32,249 bases of DNA from an uncultured Eubacteriales bacterium. GTDB lineage: Bacteria > Bacillota > Clostridia > Christensenellales > Aristaeellaceae. How positions within the stretch are numbered: position 1 is the first letter of the stretch; every line of letters starts with the position of its first letter. Location of the stretch: contig CACWZP010000028.1 of assembly GCA_902765395.1 (NCBI GenBank), positions 1 through 32,249 on the forward strand, in the 5' to 3' direction. The notes under the pieces were generated by a model, which saw only the letters and a list, made by a program, of their open reading frames with translations, did no database searches and was not told where the DNA came from. Both the position numbers and the translations under genes were made by a program. Positions 15,401-21,937 of this stretch are shown here, piece after piece.

Positions 15401-16846
15401 GATGCCGTCGGCGGCATCGGCCAGGTAGCCCAAATCGCGCAGGTGCTCCTGCATTTTGGTGACGCGCATGCCCCGCATGCCGCGGGCCAGCTCCTTGTAG
15501 GGATCATAGGGCTTCAGCGTGCCGGACAGGATGGTGCGCTGCAGATCCGCGTCGGCCACGCCGTTCACGGTCAGGCCAAGATCGTCCTGCAGCATTCGGA
15601 TGGCGTTTTCGGTGCGCGGCCCGAAGATGCCGTCCACGTGGTAATCGTAGTAATCCAGGTCGTAAAGGGGCTGCTGGATGGCGCGCACGGCGTCGCCGCG
15701 GCTGCCTCGGGACAGGGTGGTGTACTGCTTCACGGGCTTCAGCTCGTCCCAGGCGGTGGCCTCGCCGGATATGGGCAGCCTGTCGATCAGCTTGAGCACA
15801 GGATCGGCCACTTCTGTCTCTGTTTCAAATTCGATGAAGGAGAAGTCAGGCTTGGCGGACTTTTCCTCCAGCCTGGCGTAGACGTTCAGCTGGCCACTCA
15901 TGCCCTCGATCTGCAGCCCCTTCACGTCGAAGTCGGCGGGGATGCCGTAGGAGGCGAAGCTTTCATAGCGCTTGAAGGGGGTGAGCACGCCCTTCTTCAC
16001 GTCCACGGTGTAGACAGTGTTGTCCTTGCCCAGCATGAACAGCGTGTTCGCGCTGGCGGCCAGCTGGTTTTCCATGGCCGACTCCGGCGTGAGCACCACG
16101 TCGGTGGACTGGGCAGAGGGATCGTACTCCATCAGGCGCACGGCGCTGCCGGCGTGCGAGAGGTAGTAGATCACGTTGTTCAGCCGCGTATAGGCCAGCA
16201 CGTCGCCGTCCAGGAATTCGGAGGCGTAGTTAAAGCCGTTGCGGAAATAGAGGTCACCGGTGTCGGTGAGATACACCTCGTAGCCGTCGGTCAGTATGCC
16301 GCTGCGGGGCATCTCGTTGGCATAGGGCTCGAAGGTGCCGGTCTCCGGCGCGTAGAGCAGGTTGCCCGCCTGATCCACCAGCTGTACCACCAGGCCCTCG
16401 GCGGACATATACAGCCGGTCGATGGGCTCCTGGGCGGTGTAGGCCGTGGAGGAGGCCTTGGTGTTCAGATCCAGTCGGGTCAGCTGGGCGCGGCTGGCGT
16501 TGGTCACGCAGTAAGCCGTGTCGTCGCCGGCCATGATCGCCGCGTGGATGTCCCTGGCGAGCAGGCTCTCCTCGAAGCTGGTCATGTCGATCATGTAAAG
16601 GTCGCTGGTTCCGCCCGACGCGGTCGAGCTCAGAAACAGCATGCGATAGGCGTCCGCTGAAATGATGCTGTCCGCCGGAGCCTTGTTGACGGCGTCAGGC
16701 TTTCCGGTAAGGTAGATATGGCCGTCGCCGTCCACATAGGCGGCGATGGAACCGCTCCTGCCCACGGGGCCGCCCTCCGCGGAAGCGAAGCAGAGGCTCA
16801 GCAGGCACAGCGCGAGCGCGACGAGCAGCACGCCAATTCTCTTCAT
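12473..16846 (-). CDS. Large exported protein with peptidoglycan-binding domains, Fn3-like modules and Pro/Glu-rich linkers
   Basis: 1457 residues from the ATG at 16846 (AGGAGG eight bases before; MKRIGVLL starts a signal peptide cleaved near ASA). Order, by approximate residue: 25-370, beta-rich propeller-like segment; 375-665, four peptidoglycan-binding-1 domains in tandem ([40 protein letters not shown], each with DGIFGPRT-like cores in most copies); 677-895, two Fn3-like modules; Pro/Thr/Glu- and Gln/Glu-rich linker; 995-1095, third module; 1097-1175, EPQPEAEP repeats; 1178-1282, fourth module; EPEYVEP repeats; 1325-1405, a fifth PG-binding domain; then an acidic Tyr/Asp/Glu tail. The modules share an AEGDVxxYxVxIxD motif. 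No catalytic domain or LPXTG signal is seen. Wall attachment by the PG-binding domains is likely; the role is unknown. Confidence 0.85.
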   Translation of the reverse strand: MKRIGVLLVALALCLLSLCFASAEGGPVGRSGSIAAYVDGDGHIYLTGKPDAVNKAPADSIISADAYRMLFLSSTASGGTSDLYMIDMTSFEESLLARDIHAAIMAGDDTAYCVTNASRAQLTRLDLNTKASSTAYTAQEPIDRLYMSAEGLVVQLVDQAGNLLYAPETGTFEPYANEMPRSGILTDGYEVYLTDTGDLYFRNGFNYASEFLDGDVLAYTRLNNVIYYLSHAGSAVRLMEYDPSAQSTDVVLTPESAMENQLAASANTLFMLGKDNTVYTVDVKKGVLTPFKRYESFASYGIPADFDVKGLQIEGMSGQLNVYARLEEKSAKPDFSFIEFETETEVADPVLKLIDRLPISGEATAWDELKPVKQYTTLSRGSRGDAVRAIQQPLYDLDYYDYHVDGIFGPRTENAIRMLQDDLGLTVNGVADADLQRTILSGTLKPYDPYKELARGMRGMRVTKMQEHLRDLGYLADAADGIFGPRTQKAVQLFQKENGLNTSDKATRETLMLLYSDRANRCSSFIDLYPGDTGYRVRELNNRLRELYYLESNVGSRYTSETTSAVRMFQRTAGLRETGQATIPVLKALFAPDAPEAPGYITLRRGDRNSRVERLQRRLKELGYYDGKVDGYFGKATKKAVELFQRKVGLKPTGVATVRTQQLLFDPDAPVYVPPTVIGDPVILLDYYDRIEDGVYCVSDDSAASGYITFSWFAEGDVKNYNVMIYDEDGNIILDQDTLLTDTGVSVTTLPYDVVYTIEVTAYPMDDDEDHITYDTASFKRVEVPEEAPEIGTIGNPEISVEPVARVENGISYLQPGTILFHWKADGDVASYYWEIRDESDNIFLSANTTDEQTTINSTALNQGEQYAIFVYAIPTNGTIDNARVKFLRFSLPVVELPSPDPTPEPTPTPTPEPTPEPTPTPEAAIEAPAPENTEQGGETPASGAVDPQQGGEAPATDAETPEQGSEAPEQGGETPAADAAEPEPTEEQQSAVSAPALSFTPVVDVMDDVSLIDSSAEELTLSFPAEGNVDSYEVAVYKDDQLLTSTVVDKNTEALSVHTAVMEPDAVYTLSVVAIPEGGDASEGEAASAQFALDSYAEAQPEPEAEPEPQPEAVQPEAETEQPEPQPEAEPEPQPEAEPEPQPEAEPEPQPEAEPEPQPEAEPEPQPEAEPEPQPETAIGTVGVPNISLNSTGYDDNGAAIIDSDNESLPMSWYAEGDVAYYHVEIRDMAGNQVDYCDTEDITYPVSTANIPNDVPYLLYVVAVPVGGTTENGQGSSAMFVVKGAASEPAPEPVPEPEPEYVEPEPEYVEPEPEYVEPEPEGLEYMGYTWNSSIDAGSGSDRIQIIQQRLQELGWLSYSFDNFGSLDGTTASAIADFQSYVNSNSDLYLPTINTSSPTIDVDTLNALLGDNAWSYANPSPASDASDDGGYEEDYDDYEEDYDDYEEEEYYDDSEDY
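12508..12549. repeat. Two perfect 21-bp tandem copies in the acidic tail
   Basis: Positions 12508-12528 and 12529-12549 are identical and encode seven residues of the Asp/Tyr/Glu tail. The unit is a multiple of three, so copy change would keep the frame. Confidence 0.8.
12881..12960. repeat. 21-bp tandem repeat encoding the EPEYVEP linker
   Basis: Three near-identical 21-bp units start at 12881, 12902 and 12923, followed by a degenerate fourth. They encode the linker between the fourth Fn3-like module and the last peptidoglycan-binding domain. Confidence 0.8.
13316..13483. repeat. 24-bp tandem repeat encoding EPQPEAEP
   Basis: Six complete 24-bp units begin at 13316, 13340, 13364, 13388, 13412 and 13436, with a seventh diverging near its end at 13483; looser copies continue to about 13556. 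Units differ at only a few positions. They encode an extended Glu/Pro/Gln linker between modules three and four. Confidence 0.88.
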
Positions 16847-16974
16847 AACGATACCCTCCTGTTGTTGGTTGTCCATTAGACGGGAAATGCTGCGGCGGGG
16901 TTCCATGTTTTTGCGGGAAAAACAGGTCTGGCGCTGCGGCGACATGATGCGTTGACTGCATTAAACCTTCCTAT

Positions 16975-17003
16975 ATTTTGACACATTCCGGTCAAATTGT
17001 CAA
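16975..17003 (-). promoter_or_regulatory. Probable promoter and dyad of the wall-protein gene
   Basis: On the minus strand, -35 TTGACA (16998-17003) and a weaker -10 CAAAAT (16975-16980) are 17 bp apart. A perfect inverted pair TTGACA (16978-16983) / TGTCAA (16998-17003) frames the spacer and might be an operator. The gene start is about 130 bases downstream, leaving a long 5' leader in which I recognised no riboswitch. Confidence 0.5.
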
Positions 17004-17050
17004 TCCGGGGCGAGGCCTTTCTTGACGATTGGGAAAATTTACCTGGGGAT

Positions 17051-17080
17051 GGTATTCCTCCGGCCATCCCGCCATAGGAT
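17051..17080 (+). promoter_or_regulatory. Possible sigma-E-type promoter of the spoIIIA operon
   Basis: No sigma-A pair is apparent ahead of spoIIIAA. GGTATT (17051-17056) and CATAGGAT (17073-17080) resemble the sigma-E -35 and -10 (the -10 matches 6 of 8 positions of CATACAAT). The 16-base gap is slightly longer than usual. In Bacillus this operon belongs to the mother-cell sigma-E regulon, which supports but does not prove the assignment. Confidence 0.35.
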
Positions 17081-17104
17081 TATCAGGCGAGAGGAGGCGT
17101 CGCC

Positions 17105-17992
17105 ATGGGGATCCTGGACAGGCTGGCCGCCCTCATGCCGGGGGACGTCGCCAAAGAGATGCGCGCCCGCTGGGGCGAACTGGCGGAGGTGCGTCTCCGG
17201 GCGGGCCGGCCCGCGCAGCTGCTCTGGACCGGCGGGGAGGCGCTCTGCGGCGGCGCGGTGGACGCCGAGAGGCTCCGGCGGATCGCGGCCGCGATGATGG
17301 ACTACAGCCTGTACGCGCGGGAGAGCGAGCTGAACCAGGGTTACTTCACCATGGACGACGGCAGCCGCGTGGGCGTCTGCGGCCGGTTCGCCCGGGACAA
17401 AGAAGGCTGGCGGCTGACGGAGATCGGCTCGGTGTGCGTGCGCGTGGCCAGGCCCGTGTCCGGCTGCGCCGACGCCGTCATGGAGGCCGTCGACGGCAAG
17501 GGGGGATTGAAGTCCACGCTGATCCTCTCCCGGCCGGGCATGGGGAAGACCACGCTGCTGCGGGACATCGCGCGCCAGCTCTCCGGGGCGGGCCGCCGCG
17601 TGGGCCTCGTGGACGAGCGGCACGAGATGGCCGCGTGCATGAGGGGCGTCCCGACGCTGGACGTGGGGCCGCGCACGGACGTCATGGACGGCTGTCCCAA
17701 GCCGCTGGCCATCGCCACGATGATTCGCGCCATGGCCCCGGAGGTGATCGTAGCGGATGAGATCGGCGGGGAGGGCGATGCCCGGGCACTGGCGGACGCC
17801 GCGCGCTGCGGCGTGGCCGTGGTCGCCTCCGCCCATGCCGGGGATATCGGACAGGCCATGGCCCGCCCGATGCTTCGCGCCGCCCTGCTGGAAGGCGCGT
17901 TTCAAACCGCCGTACTCCTGGGAAGCCGGCCCGGCTCGATCCGCGAGATCTGCCCGATGGGCGGGGGAGGTGCCGCGTGGAAGTACGCTTAG
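17105..17992 (+). CDS. spoIIIAA: Stage III sporulation protein AA (ATPase)
   Basis: A secretion-type ATPase related to type II/IV secretion motors, thought to power the SpoIIIA-SpoIIQ channel from the mother-cell side. The product is 295 residues, close to the Bacillus length. Walker A is RPGMGKTTL (R143-T150), preceded by TLILS; Walker B is PEVIVADEIGG with D218 and E219; GMAACM/RGVPTLDVGPRTDVMDGCPK and the late SAHAGDI are also present. The start is ATG at 17105 with AGGAGG seven bases before it. The 3' end overlaps spoIIIAB by 16 bases. This is the first gene of a complete AA-AH operon. Confidence 0.96.
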   Translation: MGILDRLAALMPGDVAKEMRARWGELAEVRLRAGRPAQLLWTGGEALCGGAVDAERLRRIAAAMMDYSLYARESELNQGYFTMDDGSRVGVCGRFARDKEGWRLTEIGSVCVRVARPVSGCADAVMEAVDGKGGLKSTLILSRPGMGKTTLLRDIARQLSGAGRRVGLVDERHEMAACMRGVPTLDVGPRTDVMDGCPKPLAIATMIRAMAPEVIVADEIGGEGDARALADAARCGVAVVASAHAGDIGQAMARPMLRAALLEGAFQTAVLLGSRPGSIREICPMGGGGAAWKYA

Positions 17993-18483
17993 CGCTGGCG
18001 CTGTGCGTGGTACTCTGCGGCACGCTCTGCGGAAGGTCCCTGTCCGAAGGCACAAGAAGGCGCGCGGCGGCGCTCAGGGGCATCATCGAGGCCGTCAGGC
18101 GGCTTCGCGTGCGCATGACCGGCATGTTTGAGCCGGTACAGGGCGCCCTGCAGCGCGCGGACTGTCCGCTGTTTGCCGCGGTGGCCGAAGCCATGTCCGG
18201 CGGCAGGAGTGCCGGTGAAGCCTGGGACGGCATCCGGGCGAAGGCAGGGCGCAGGGGCGGCCCGGCGGAGTTCCTTCTGGAGGCCGACCGGGAGACGCTG
18301 ACACAGCTGTTTGACGGCCTCGGCCAGAGCGGCCGGGAGGAGCAGGACCTGCTGCTGGGCAGCGCGCTGGAATCGCTGGAAGCGCTGCATGCCGCGGCGC
18401 GCGCGAAGGCGGGCGAGGCGGATCGGCTGTATGTGCCCCTGGGGCTTCTGATCGGGCTGATGCTGGCGCTGATCGTGATATGA
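17977..18483 (+). CDS. spoIIIAB: Stage III sporulation protein AB
   Basis: A component of the SpoIIIA-SpoIIQ complex in the mother-cell side of the engulfing membrane, distantly related to GspF/PilC-like helical proteins. 168 residues match the usual length. An N-terminal hydrophobic segment (LALALCVVLCGTLCG) and a C-terminal one (LYVPLGLLIGLMLALIVI) frame a helical domain with FLLEADRETLTQLFDGLGQSG. The GTG start at 17977 lies inside spoIIIAA with GGGAGG about eight bases before it, so it is coupled to AA. The next gene starts nine bases after its stop. Confidence 0.93.
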   Translation: MEVRLALALCVVLCGTLCGRSLSEGTRRRAAALRGIIEAVRRLRVRMTGMFEPVQGALQRADCPLFAAVAEAMSGGRSAGEAWDGIRAKAGRRGGPAEFLLEADRETLTQLFDGLGQSGREEQDLLLGSALESLEALHAAARAKAGEADRLYVPLGLLIGLMLALIVI

Positions 18484-18492
18484 GGTATTGAC

Positions 18493-18687
18493 ATGGAAGT
18501 GGATTTCGTATTCAGGATCGCGGGCATCGGCGTGATCGTGACGGTGATCGCCCAGCTGCTCACCCGGGCGGGCCGGGACGACATCGCCATGTTGGCCACG
18601 CTGTCCGGACTTCTGATCGTGCTGCTGATGGTGGTCAACCAGATCTCCGACTTCTTCACCAGCATCCGCAGCCTGTTTTCGCTGTGA
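18493..18687 (+). CDS. spoIIIAC: Stage III sporulation protein AC
   Basis: A 64-residue membrane protein with two hydrophobic helices (FRIAGIGVIVTVIAQLL and MLATLSGLLIVLLMVV), the standard SpoIIIAC layout and length. It is a core membrane part of the SpoIIIA-SpoIIQ apparatus. Residues RAGRDDIAMLATLSG between the helices are typical. Position between AB and AD confirms the call. A GAGG element precedes the ATG. Confidence 0.95.
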   Translation: MEVDFVFRIAGIGVIVTVIAQLLTRAGRDDIAMLATLSGLLIVLLMVVNQISDFFTSIRSLFSL

Positions 18688-18702
18688 TGGGGAGGGCGTG
18701 CG

Positions 18703-19086
18703 ATGATCCTGAAGATCGCGGCGCTGTGCGTGGCGGTGGCGATGATCTGCTCGGCACTGCGGCTCCAGCGCCCGGAGATGGCCACGGCGCTGTCCCTGGC
18801 GGCGGGGCTGGCGGCGCTGGCGCTGCTGTATGGGGAATTGAGCCAGGCGACCCGCTGGGTGGACGCCTTCAGGCAGCTGACCCGGTCGGACGAGGACCTC
18901 TCCGCCGCGGTATTGAAGGCCGCGGGCATCGCCATCGTCGCGGAGCTGGGAGGCCAGCTCTGTGCCGATGCCGGGGAGACCGCCCTGGCGGGCCGGGTGG
19001 CACTGGCCTCCCGGGTGGCGATGCTGGGACTGTGCGCGCCGATGCTGGCCGAGCTTTCCGAGGCGCTGCGCTCCGCGCTGTCCTGA
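18703..19086 (+). CDS. spoIIIAD: Stage III sporulation protein AD
   Basis: A 127-residue membrane protein of the SpoIIIA apparatus, normal in length. It has hydrophobic segments at the N-terminus (ILKIAALCVAVAMICSALRL), around residues 25-45 (ALSLAAGLAALALLYG), in the middle (VLKAAGIAIVAELGGQLC) and at the C-terminus. The GIAIVAELGGQLCADAGE block is the most recognisable family signature. GGGAGG precedes the ATG. The 3' end probably overlaps spoIIIAE, whose start is uncertain. Confidence 0.94.
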   Translation: MILKIAALCVAVAMICSALRLQRPEMATALSLAAGLAALALLYGELSQATRWVDAFRQLTRSDEDLSAAVLKAAGIAIVAELGGQLCADAGETALAGRVALASRVAMLGLCAPMLAELSEALRSALS

Positions 19087-20150
19087 TCGCGCTGCTGATC
19101 CTGCTGGCCGTTCCCGCACTGGCGGAGGAGACGCTGCTTGAAAAGTGGGGGCTTGACGACCTGGCGCGGGAATCGGAAGCGCTGGGCGGCGTAGACGTCA
19201 GGACCCTGGCGGAACAGCTGTTGACGGGTGAACTCCCGTTCAATGAAGCGACCGTCAGACACCTGCTTCGGCGATTTGTGGAAGGCCTTCGCAGGTCGCT
19301 GACGGAAGCGCTGCGGCTGCTGGCCGCGCCGGCGCTGGCCTGCCTGGCGATGAGGGCGCTGCTCCCGGACGGCGAAGGCGGCGCGCTGCGGCTGGTCTGC
19401 CGACTGTCCTGCGCCGCGGCACTCATGGGGCGCTTCAGCGCGCTGCGGGTCGTGGCGGAGAACGCGCTGCGCGCCTCGTCCAGGATCATCGACACCGCCG
19501 CGCCGGTGCTGGCCACGGCGCTCAATTTCACCGGCACAGCGGGCAGGGCGGCCATACTGACACCATCCGCCGCGATCTGCGCCAGGCTGCTTACGTCGGT
19601 GCTGGGCGGCGCGGGCCTTTCGCTCTGCTCCGCCGCCGCGGCCGTGGCCGCCGGCGCGAACCTGTCGGATCAATTCCGGCTGGATCGCCTGTTCGACGTC
19701 ATGCGAAGGTTCACCGCCTGGCTCATCGGCGTCACGCTGGCCGGATTTGTGGGGCTGCTGGCGCTGCAGGGGCTGCTGGCCAGCGGACAGGACGCGCTGA
19801 CCGCCCGTGCGCTGCGCCGTGCGATCCAGACGGCGCTGCCCGTCGTGGGCGGCGAGGTGTCCGACTCCGCGGGCGTGCTGCTGGGCAGCGCCATCGCCGC
19901 GAGAAACGCCGTGGGCGTCGCCGGGATGCTGGCGGCTGCGGGCGTGTGCGTCGCGCCCGTGGCGCGGCTTTCGCTGGCGTCCCTGTCCCTGCGCCTGGCC
20001 GCCGCGGCGATGGAGCCCGTGTGCGACCCCGGCATCGTGCGCGTCACCGGCAGCTTTGCCGCGATGGCGCAGCTGCTGGCGTCCATCTGCGCCGGAGGCG
20101 TTTTGATGTCGGTGCTTTGCCTGGGCGGTTGTCTGGCGCTGGCCGGCTGA
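19032..20150 (+). CDS. spoIIIAE: Stage III sporulation protein AE
   Basis: A polytopic membrane protein of the SpoIIIA-SpoIIQ complex, likely its main mother-cell membrane component. From the GTG at 19032 it has 372 residues, near the roughly 400 of Bacillus. The N-terminus would be MRADAGRAFRGAALRAVLIA followed by LLILLAVPALA, a good signal sequence with positive charges. The start is uncertain: an alternative CTG at 19083 overlaps the spoIIIAD stop as CTGA but would lose those charges. About seven to eight hydrophobic helices follow; typical blocks are LNFTGTAGRAAILTPSA, AAVAAGANLSDQFRLDRLF, and LRRAIQTALPVVGGEVSDSA. The frame stays open further upstream, but that part overlaps spoIIIAD and is not coding. 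Confidence 0.93.
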   Translation: MRADAGRAFRGAALRAVLIALLILLAVPALAEETLLEKWGLDDLARESEALGGVDVRTLAEQLLTGELPFNEATVRHLLRRFVEGLRRSLTEALRLLAAPALACLAMRALLPDGEGGALRLVCRLSCAAALMGRFSALRVVAENALRASSRIIDTAAPVLATALNFTGTAGRAAILTPSAAICARLLTSVLGGAGLSLCSAAAAVAAGANLSDQFRLDRLFDVMRRFTAWLIGVTLAGFVGLLALQGLLASGQDALTARALRRAIQTALPVVGGEVSDSAGVLLGSAIAARNAVGVAGMLAAAGVCVAPVARLSLASLSLRLAAAAMEPVCDPGIVRVTGSFAAMAQLLASICAGGVLMSVLCLGGCLALAG

Positions 20151-20163
20151 CGGGAGGGGCGAT

Positions 20164-20340
20164 ATGGCAGAGATCCTGTACACGGCCGCAAGGGAGCTGA
20201 CGGCCGCCTGTGTCTGCGTTGCCGCCATGGAGACGCTGGTGGGCCGTCGGCCCTCGTCCACGGGCTTTCGCGCGGTCTGCTCGCTGGCCGTGGCCGTGCT
20301 GGCGTTTCGGTTGATCGCGCGGCTTCTGGGCACGGCATAA
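20164..20340 (+). CDS. spoIIIAF: Severely shortened stage III sporulation protein AF
   Basis: A 58-residue product starting MAEILYTAARELTAACVCVA and ending in FRLIARLLGTA. GGGAGGGG precedes the ATG by about five bases. It lies exactly where spoIIIAF belongs, between AE and AG. Two hydrophobic helices (about 4-22 and 35-55), joined by a short polar loop with a GFRAV segment, match the N-terminal membrane part of SpoIIIAF. The Bacillus protein is about 206 residues and continues with a soluble ring-building-motif domain; here the gene stops after the second helix, and only 24 bases separate it from spoIIIAG, so no detached C-terminal piece exists. The gene has an intact start and ribosome site and therefore looks like a reduced functional form rather than a decaying gene. 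Confidence 0.8.
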   Translation: MAEILYTAARELTAACVCVAAMETLVGRRPSSTGFRAVCSLAVAVLAFRLIARLLGTA

Positions 20341-20364
20341 AAAGTATAAAGGAAAGATACAGCC

Positions 20365-20718
20365 ATGCCAAACGGCCTGTGGGAACGATTGCGCGGCGCG
20401 CGGAGCATCGGGATTTTCGTCTCGCTCGCCCTGGCCGCGCTCCTGGCGCTGGCACTGCTTCACGGCGGCGCCCCGGCATCCTCCGGCACGGAGCTGGAGG
20501 CGCGTCTGGAGCGGGTGCTGAGCGCAGTGGACGGCGCGGGCCGGGTGCGGGCGATGGTCCTGCAGGACGAAAACGGCGCGATCACCGGGGCTGTGGTCGT
20601 GGCGGAGGGCCTGGAGGATGTGTCGACCTGGCTGAAGCTGCAGGGAGCAGTGATGACGCTGCTGGGGCTGGAAGCGGAAAGGGTGGAGATCATCGGCGGC
20701 AGGTTTGGAGGTGGATAG
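20365..20718 (+). CDS. spoIIIAG: Minimal stage III sporulation protein AG
   Basis: SpoIIIAG forms the large ring of the channel between mother cell and forespore. This copy has 117 residues against about 229 in Bacillus. One membrane helix (about 13-33: IGIFVSLALAALLALALL) leads to a compact ring-building fold: ELEARLERVLSAV (helix), RVRAMVLQD (strand), ITGAVVVAEGLEDV (strand), STWLKLQGAVMTLLG (helix), ERVEIIG (strand). The family signature GAVVVAEG is intact. Only a tight turn (ENGA) joins the first two strands, where the Bacillus protein carries its long beta-triangle insertion. The stop directly abuts the spoIIIAH start, whose ribosome site (GGAGG) lies in this gene. AAAGGAAAG precedes its own ATG. 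Confidence 0.88.
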   Translation: MPNGLWERLRGARSIGIFVSLALAALLALALLHGGAPASSGTELEARLERVLSAVDGAGRVRAMVLQDENGAITGAVVVAEGLEDVSTWLKLQGAVMTLLGLEAERVEIIGGRFGGG

Positions 20719-21192
20719 ATGAAAAGGAAGGCGTTGACGGCGCTCGCCGTGCTCCTGCTGCTGGCGGCGGACGCCTTCATCACGTGGAAGATCTCGCATA
20801 CGGGGACTTCACAGCCGACTGTCGCCGCTGCTCCTCTGGCCGCCGTCGACCCGATGGATCAGTTCCGCCTGGAGCGGGAGCAGCTCGCCGCCCGGCAGGA
20901 GGCGCAGCTGAACGACATCATATACAACGCAAACAGCGACGCCGAGACCGTCTCCCGGGCCCAGACGCAGCTGATGAGCCTGCTTGAGCGCAGGGAACAC
21001 GAGGTGACCCTGGAGGGCATCCTGCAATCCCGGGGCTTCGATGGCGCGCTGGTGAGCGTGAGCGAGCGCTCGGCGAACGTGCTCCTGCGGCGGGAGGCGG
21101 TCACCAGTCGGGAATCCGCGGTGATTTTGGACCTCGTGATGCGCGAAACCGGCCTGACCGGCGGCAATGTGAAAATCATTCCGGTAAAATAA
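20719..21192 (+). CDS. spoIIIAH: Stage III sporulation protein AH
   Basis: A 157-residue membrane-anchored protein that pairs with forespore SpoIIQ across the intermembrane space to join the two halves of the channel. The N-terminal helix (ALTALAVLLLLAADAFI) is followed by a polar linker, then the YscJ/FliF-like ring-building domain: FRLEREQLAARQEAQLNDII, AQTQLMSLLERREHEVTLEG, ILQSRGFDGALVSVSERSAN, and the end RETGLTGGNVKIIPVK. This matches SpoIIIAH closely; it is shorter than the 218-residue Bacillus protein mainly in the linker. Last gene of the operon. Confidence 0.95.
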   Translation: MKRKALTALAVLLLLAADAFITWKISHTGTSQPTVAAAPLAAVDPMDQFRLEREQLAARQEAQLNDIIYNANSDAETVSRAQTQLMSLLERREHEVTLEGILQSRGFDGALVSVSERSANVLLRREAVTSRESAVILDLVMRETGLTGGNVKIIPVK

Positions 21193-21202
21193 CGGAAAGT
21201 GT

Positions 21203-21231
21203 TTGCGCATTCGCCGGTTTTCTGCTATAAT
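21203..21231 (+). promoter_or_regulatory. Sigma-A promoter of asp23
   Basis: A perfect TATAAT (21226-21231) with a weaker -35 TTGCGC (21203-21208) 17 bp upstream, right behind spoIIIAH. It separates the sporulation operon from the housekeeping block. No terminator hairpin was seen after spoIIIAH. Confidence 0.72.
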
Positions 21232-21257
21232 AGGTTCTGTATAAGGAGGTATGCACC

Positions 21258-21902
21258 ATGAGCGAGAATTATCCTTCCGATGTCAAGCTGAATGAGAACC
21301 CCAATGGCACGGTTTCCTTCGCAACGGAAGTTGTCGCCACCATCGCCGGTCTGGCCGCGACGGAGGTCGACGGCGTCGCCAGCATGATCTCGCCTTCCGC
21401 AGGACTTGCCGATATGTTTTCCCGCAAGAGCAACCGCAACCTGACCAAGGGCGTTCGCATAGACCTGGAGGACAACCGCGTGTCCGTGGACATCACCATC
21501 ACCGTGGACTACGGCTCCCCGGTGCCGGACGTGGCGCGGAACATCCAGGAGAACGTGAAGAAGGCCATCGAGACCATGAGCGGCCTGGACGTGCGCAACG
21601 TGGACGTGCACGTCACCGGCATCAGCTTTGAGCGTGAACAGCGCGCCAACGCCGAGCTGGACGAGCAGCATCGCAAGATGCTGGAGCAGACCGAAGAGGC
21701 TGAAGCCGCCGAGGCCGCCGAAGCCGCCGCTCCCGCCGAGGAGGAAGTGATCGAGGTCAAGGAGGCAGTCACCGACGACGATGACGATGTCGAGGTGGAG
21801 CCCGGTGAAGACGAAGAGGACGATATCGAAGAGCCGGACGACGAAGACGCCGAAGACGACGGAGAAGAGGACCTGGACGAGGCCGACTACGCCCGGGGCT
21901 GA
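21258..21902 (+). CDS. Asp23/Gls24 family envelope-stress protein with acidic tail
   Basis: 214 residues. Residues about 1-130 are an Asp23 domain (NGTVSFATEVVATIAGLAAT, EVDGVASM, VDITITVDYGSPVPDVARNI, VKKAIETMSGLDVRNVDVHV). Asp23-type proteins are cytosolic and form membrane-tethered assemblies through AmaP, encoded next. The last 80 residues are an extreme Glu/Asp/Ala tail with no predictable fold; typical family members are about 120-170 residues and lack such a long tail. GGAGG lies eight bases before the ATG. In Clostridia this gene sits regularly between spoIIIAH and nusB, as here. Confidence 0.9.
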   Translation: MSENYPSDVKLNENPNGTVSFATEVVATIAGLAATEVDGVASMISPSAGLADMFSRKSNRNLTKGVRIDLEDNRVSVDITITVDYGSPVPDVARNIQENVKKAIETMSGLDVRNVDVHVTGISFEREQRANAELDEQHRKMLEQTEEAEAAEAAEAAAPAEEEVIEVKEAVTDDDDDVEVEPGEDEEDDIEEPDDEDAEDDGEEDLDEADYARG

Positions 21903-21937
21903 AGTACCGATGATTCCTTACAGGAATGGTGATTGAT

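Noticed and set aside
13175-16660. A 1161-codon open frame on the plus strand, antisense to the wall-protein gene
   Set aside because: It is a by-product of the GC-rich repeats on the other strand: its translation is monotonous Gly/Leu/His/Val with repeated GLGFGLG runs, it has no ribosome binding site, and the minus-strand frame has clear domains and a signal peptide.
18684-19031. Upstream extension of the spoIIIAE frame through spoIIIAD
   Set aside because: It overlaps the well-supported spoIIIAD in another frame and reads as Gly/Arg-rich noise; the hydrophobic signal sequence of SpoIIIAE begins only near 19070.
17682-20408. A 908-codon minus-strand open frame opposite the spoIIIA operon
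   Set aside because: Arg/Ser/Ala-rich low-information translation with no domain and fully antisense to eight recognised genes.
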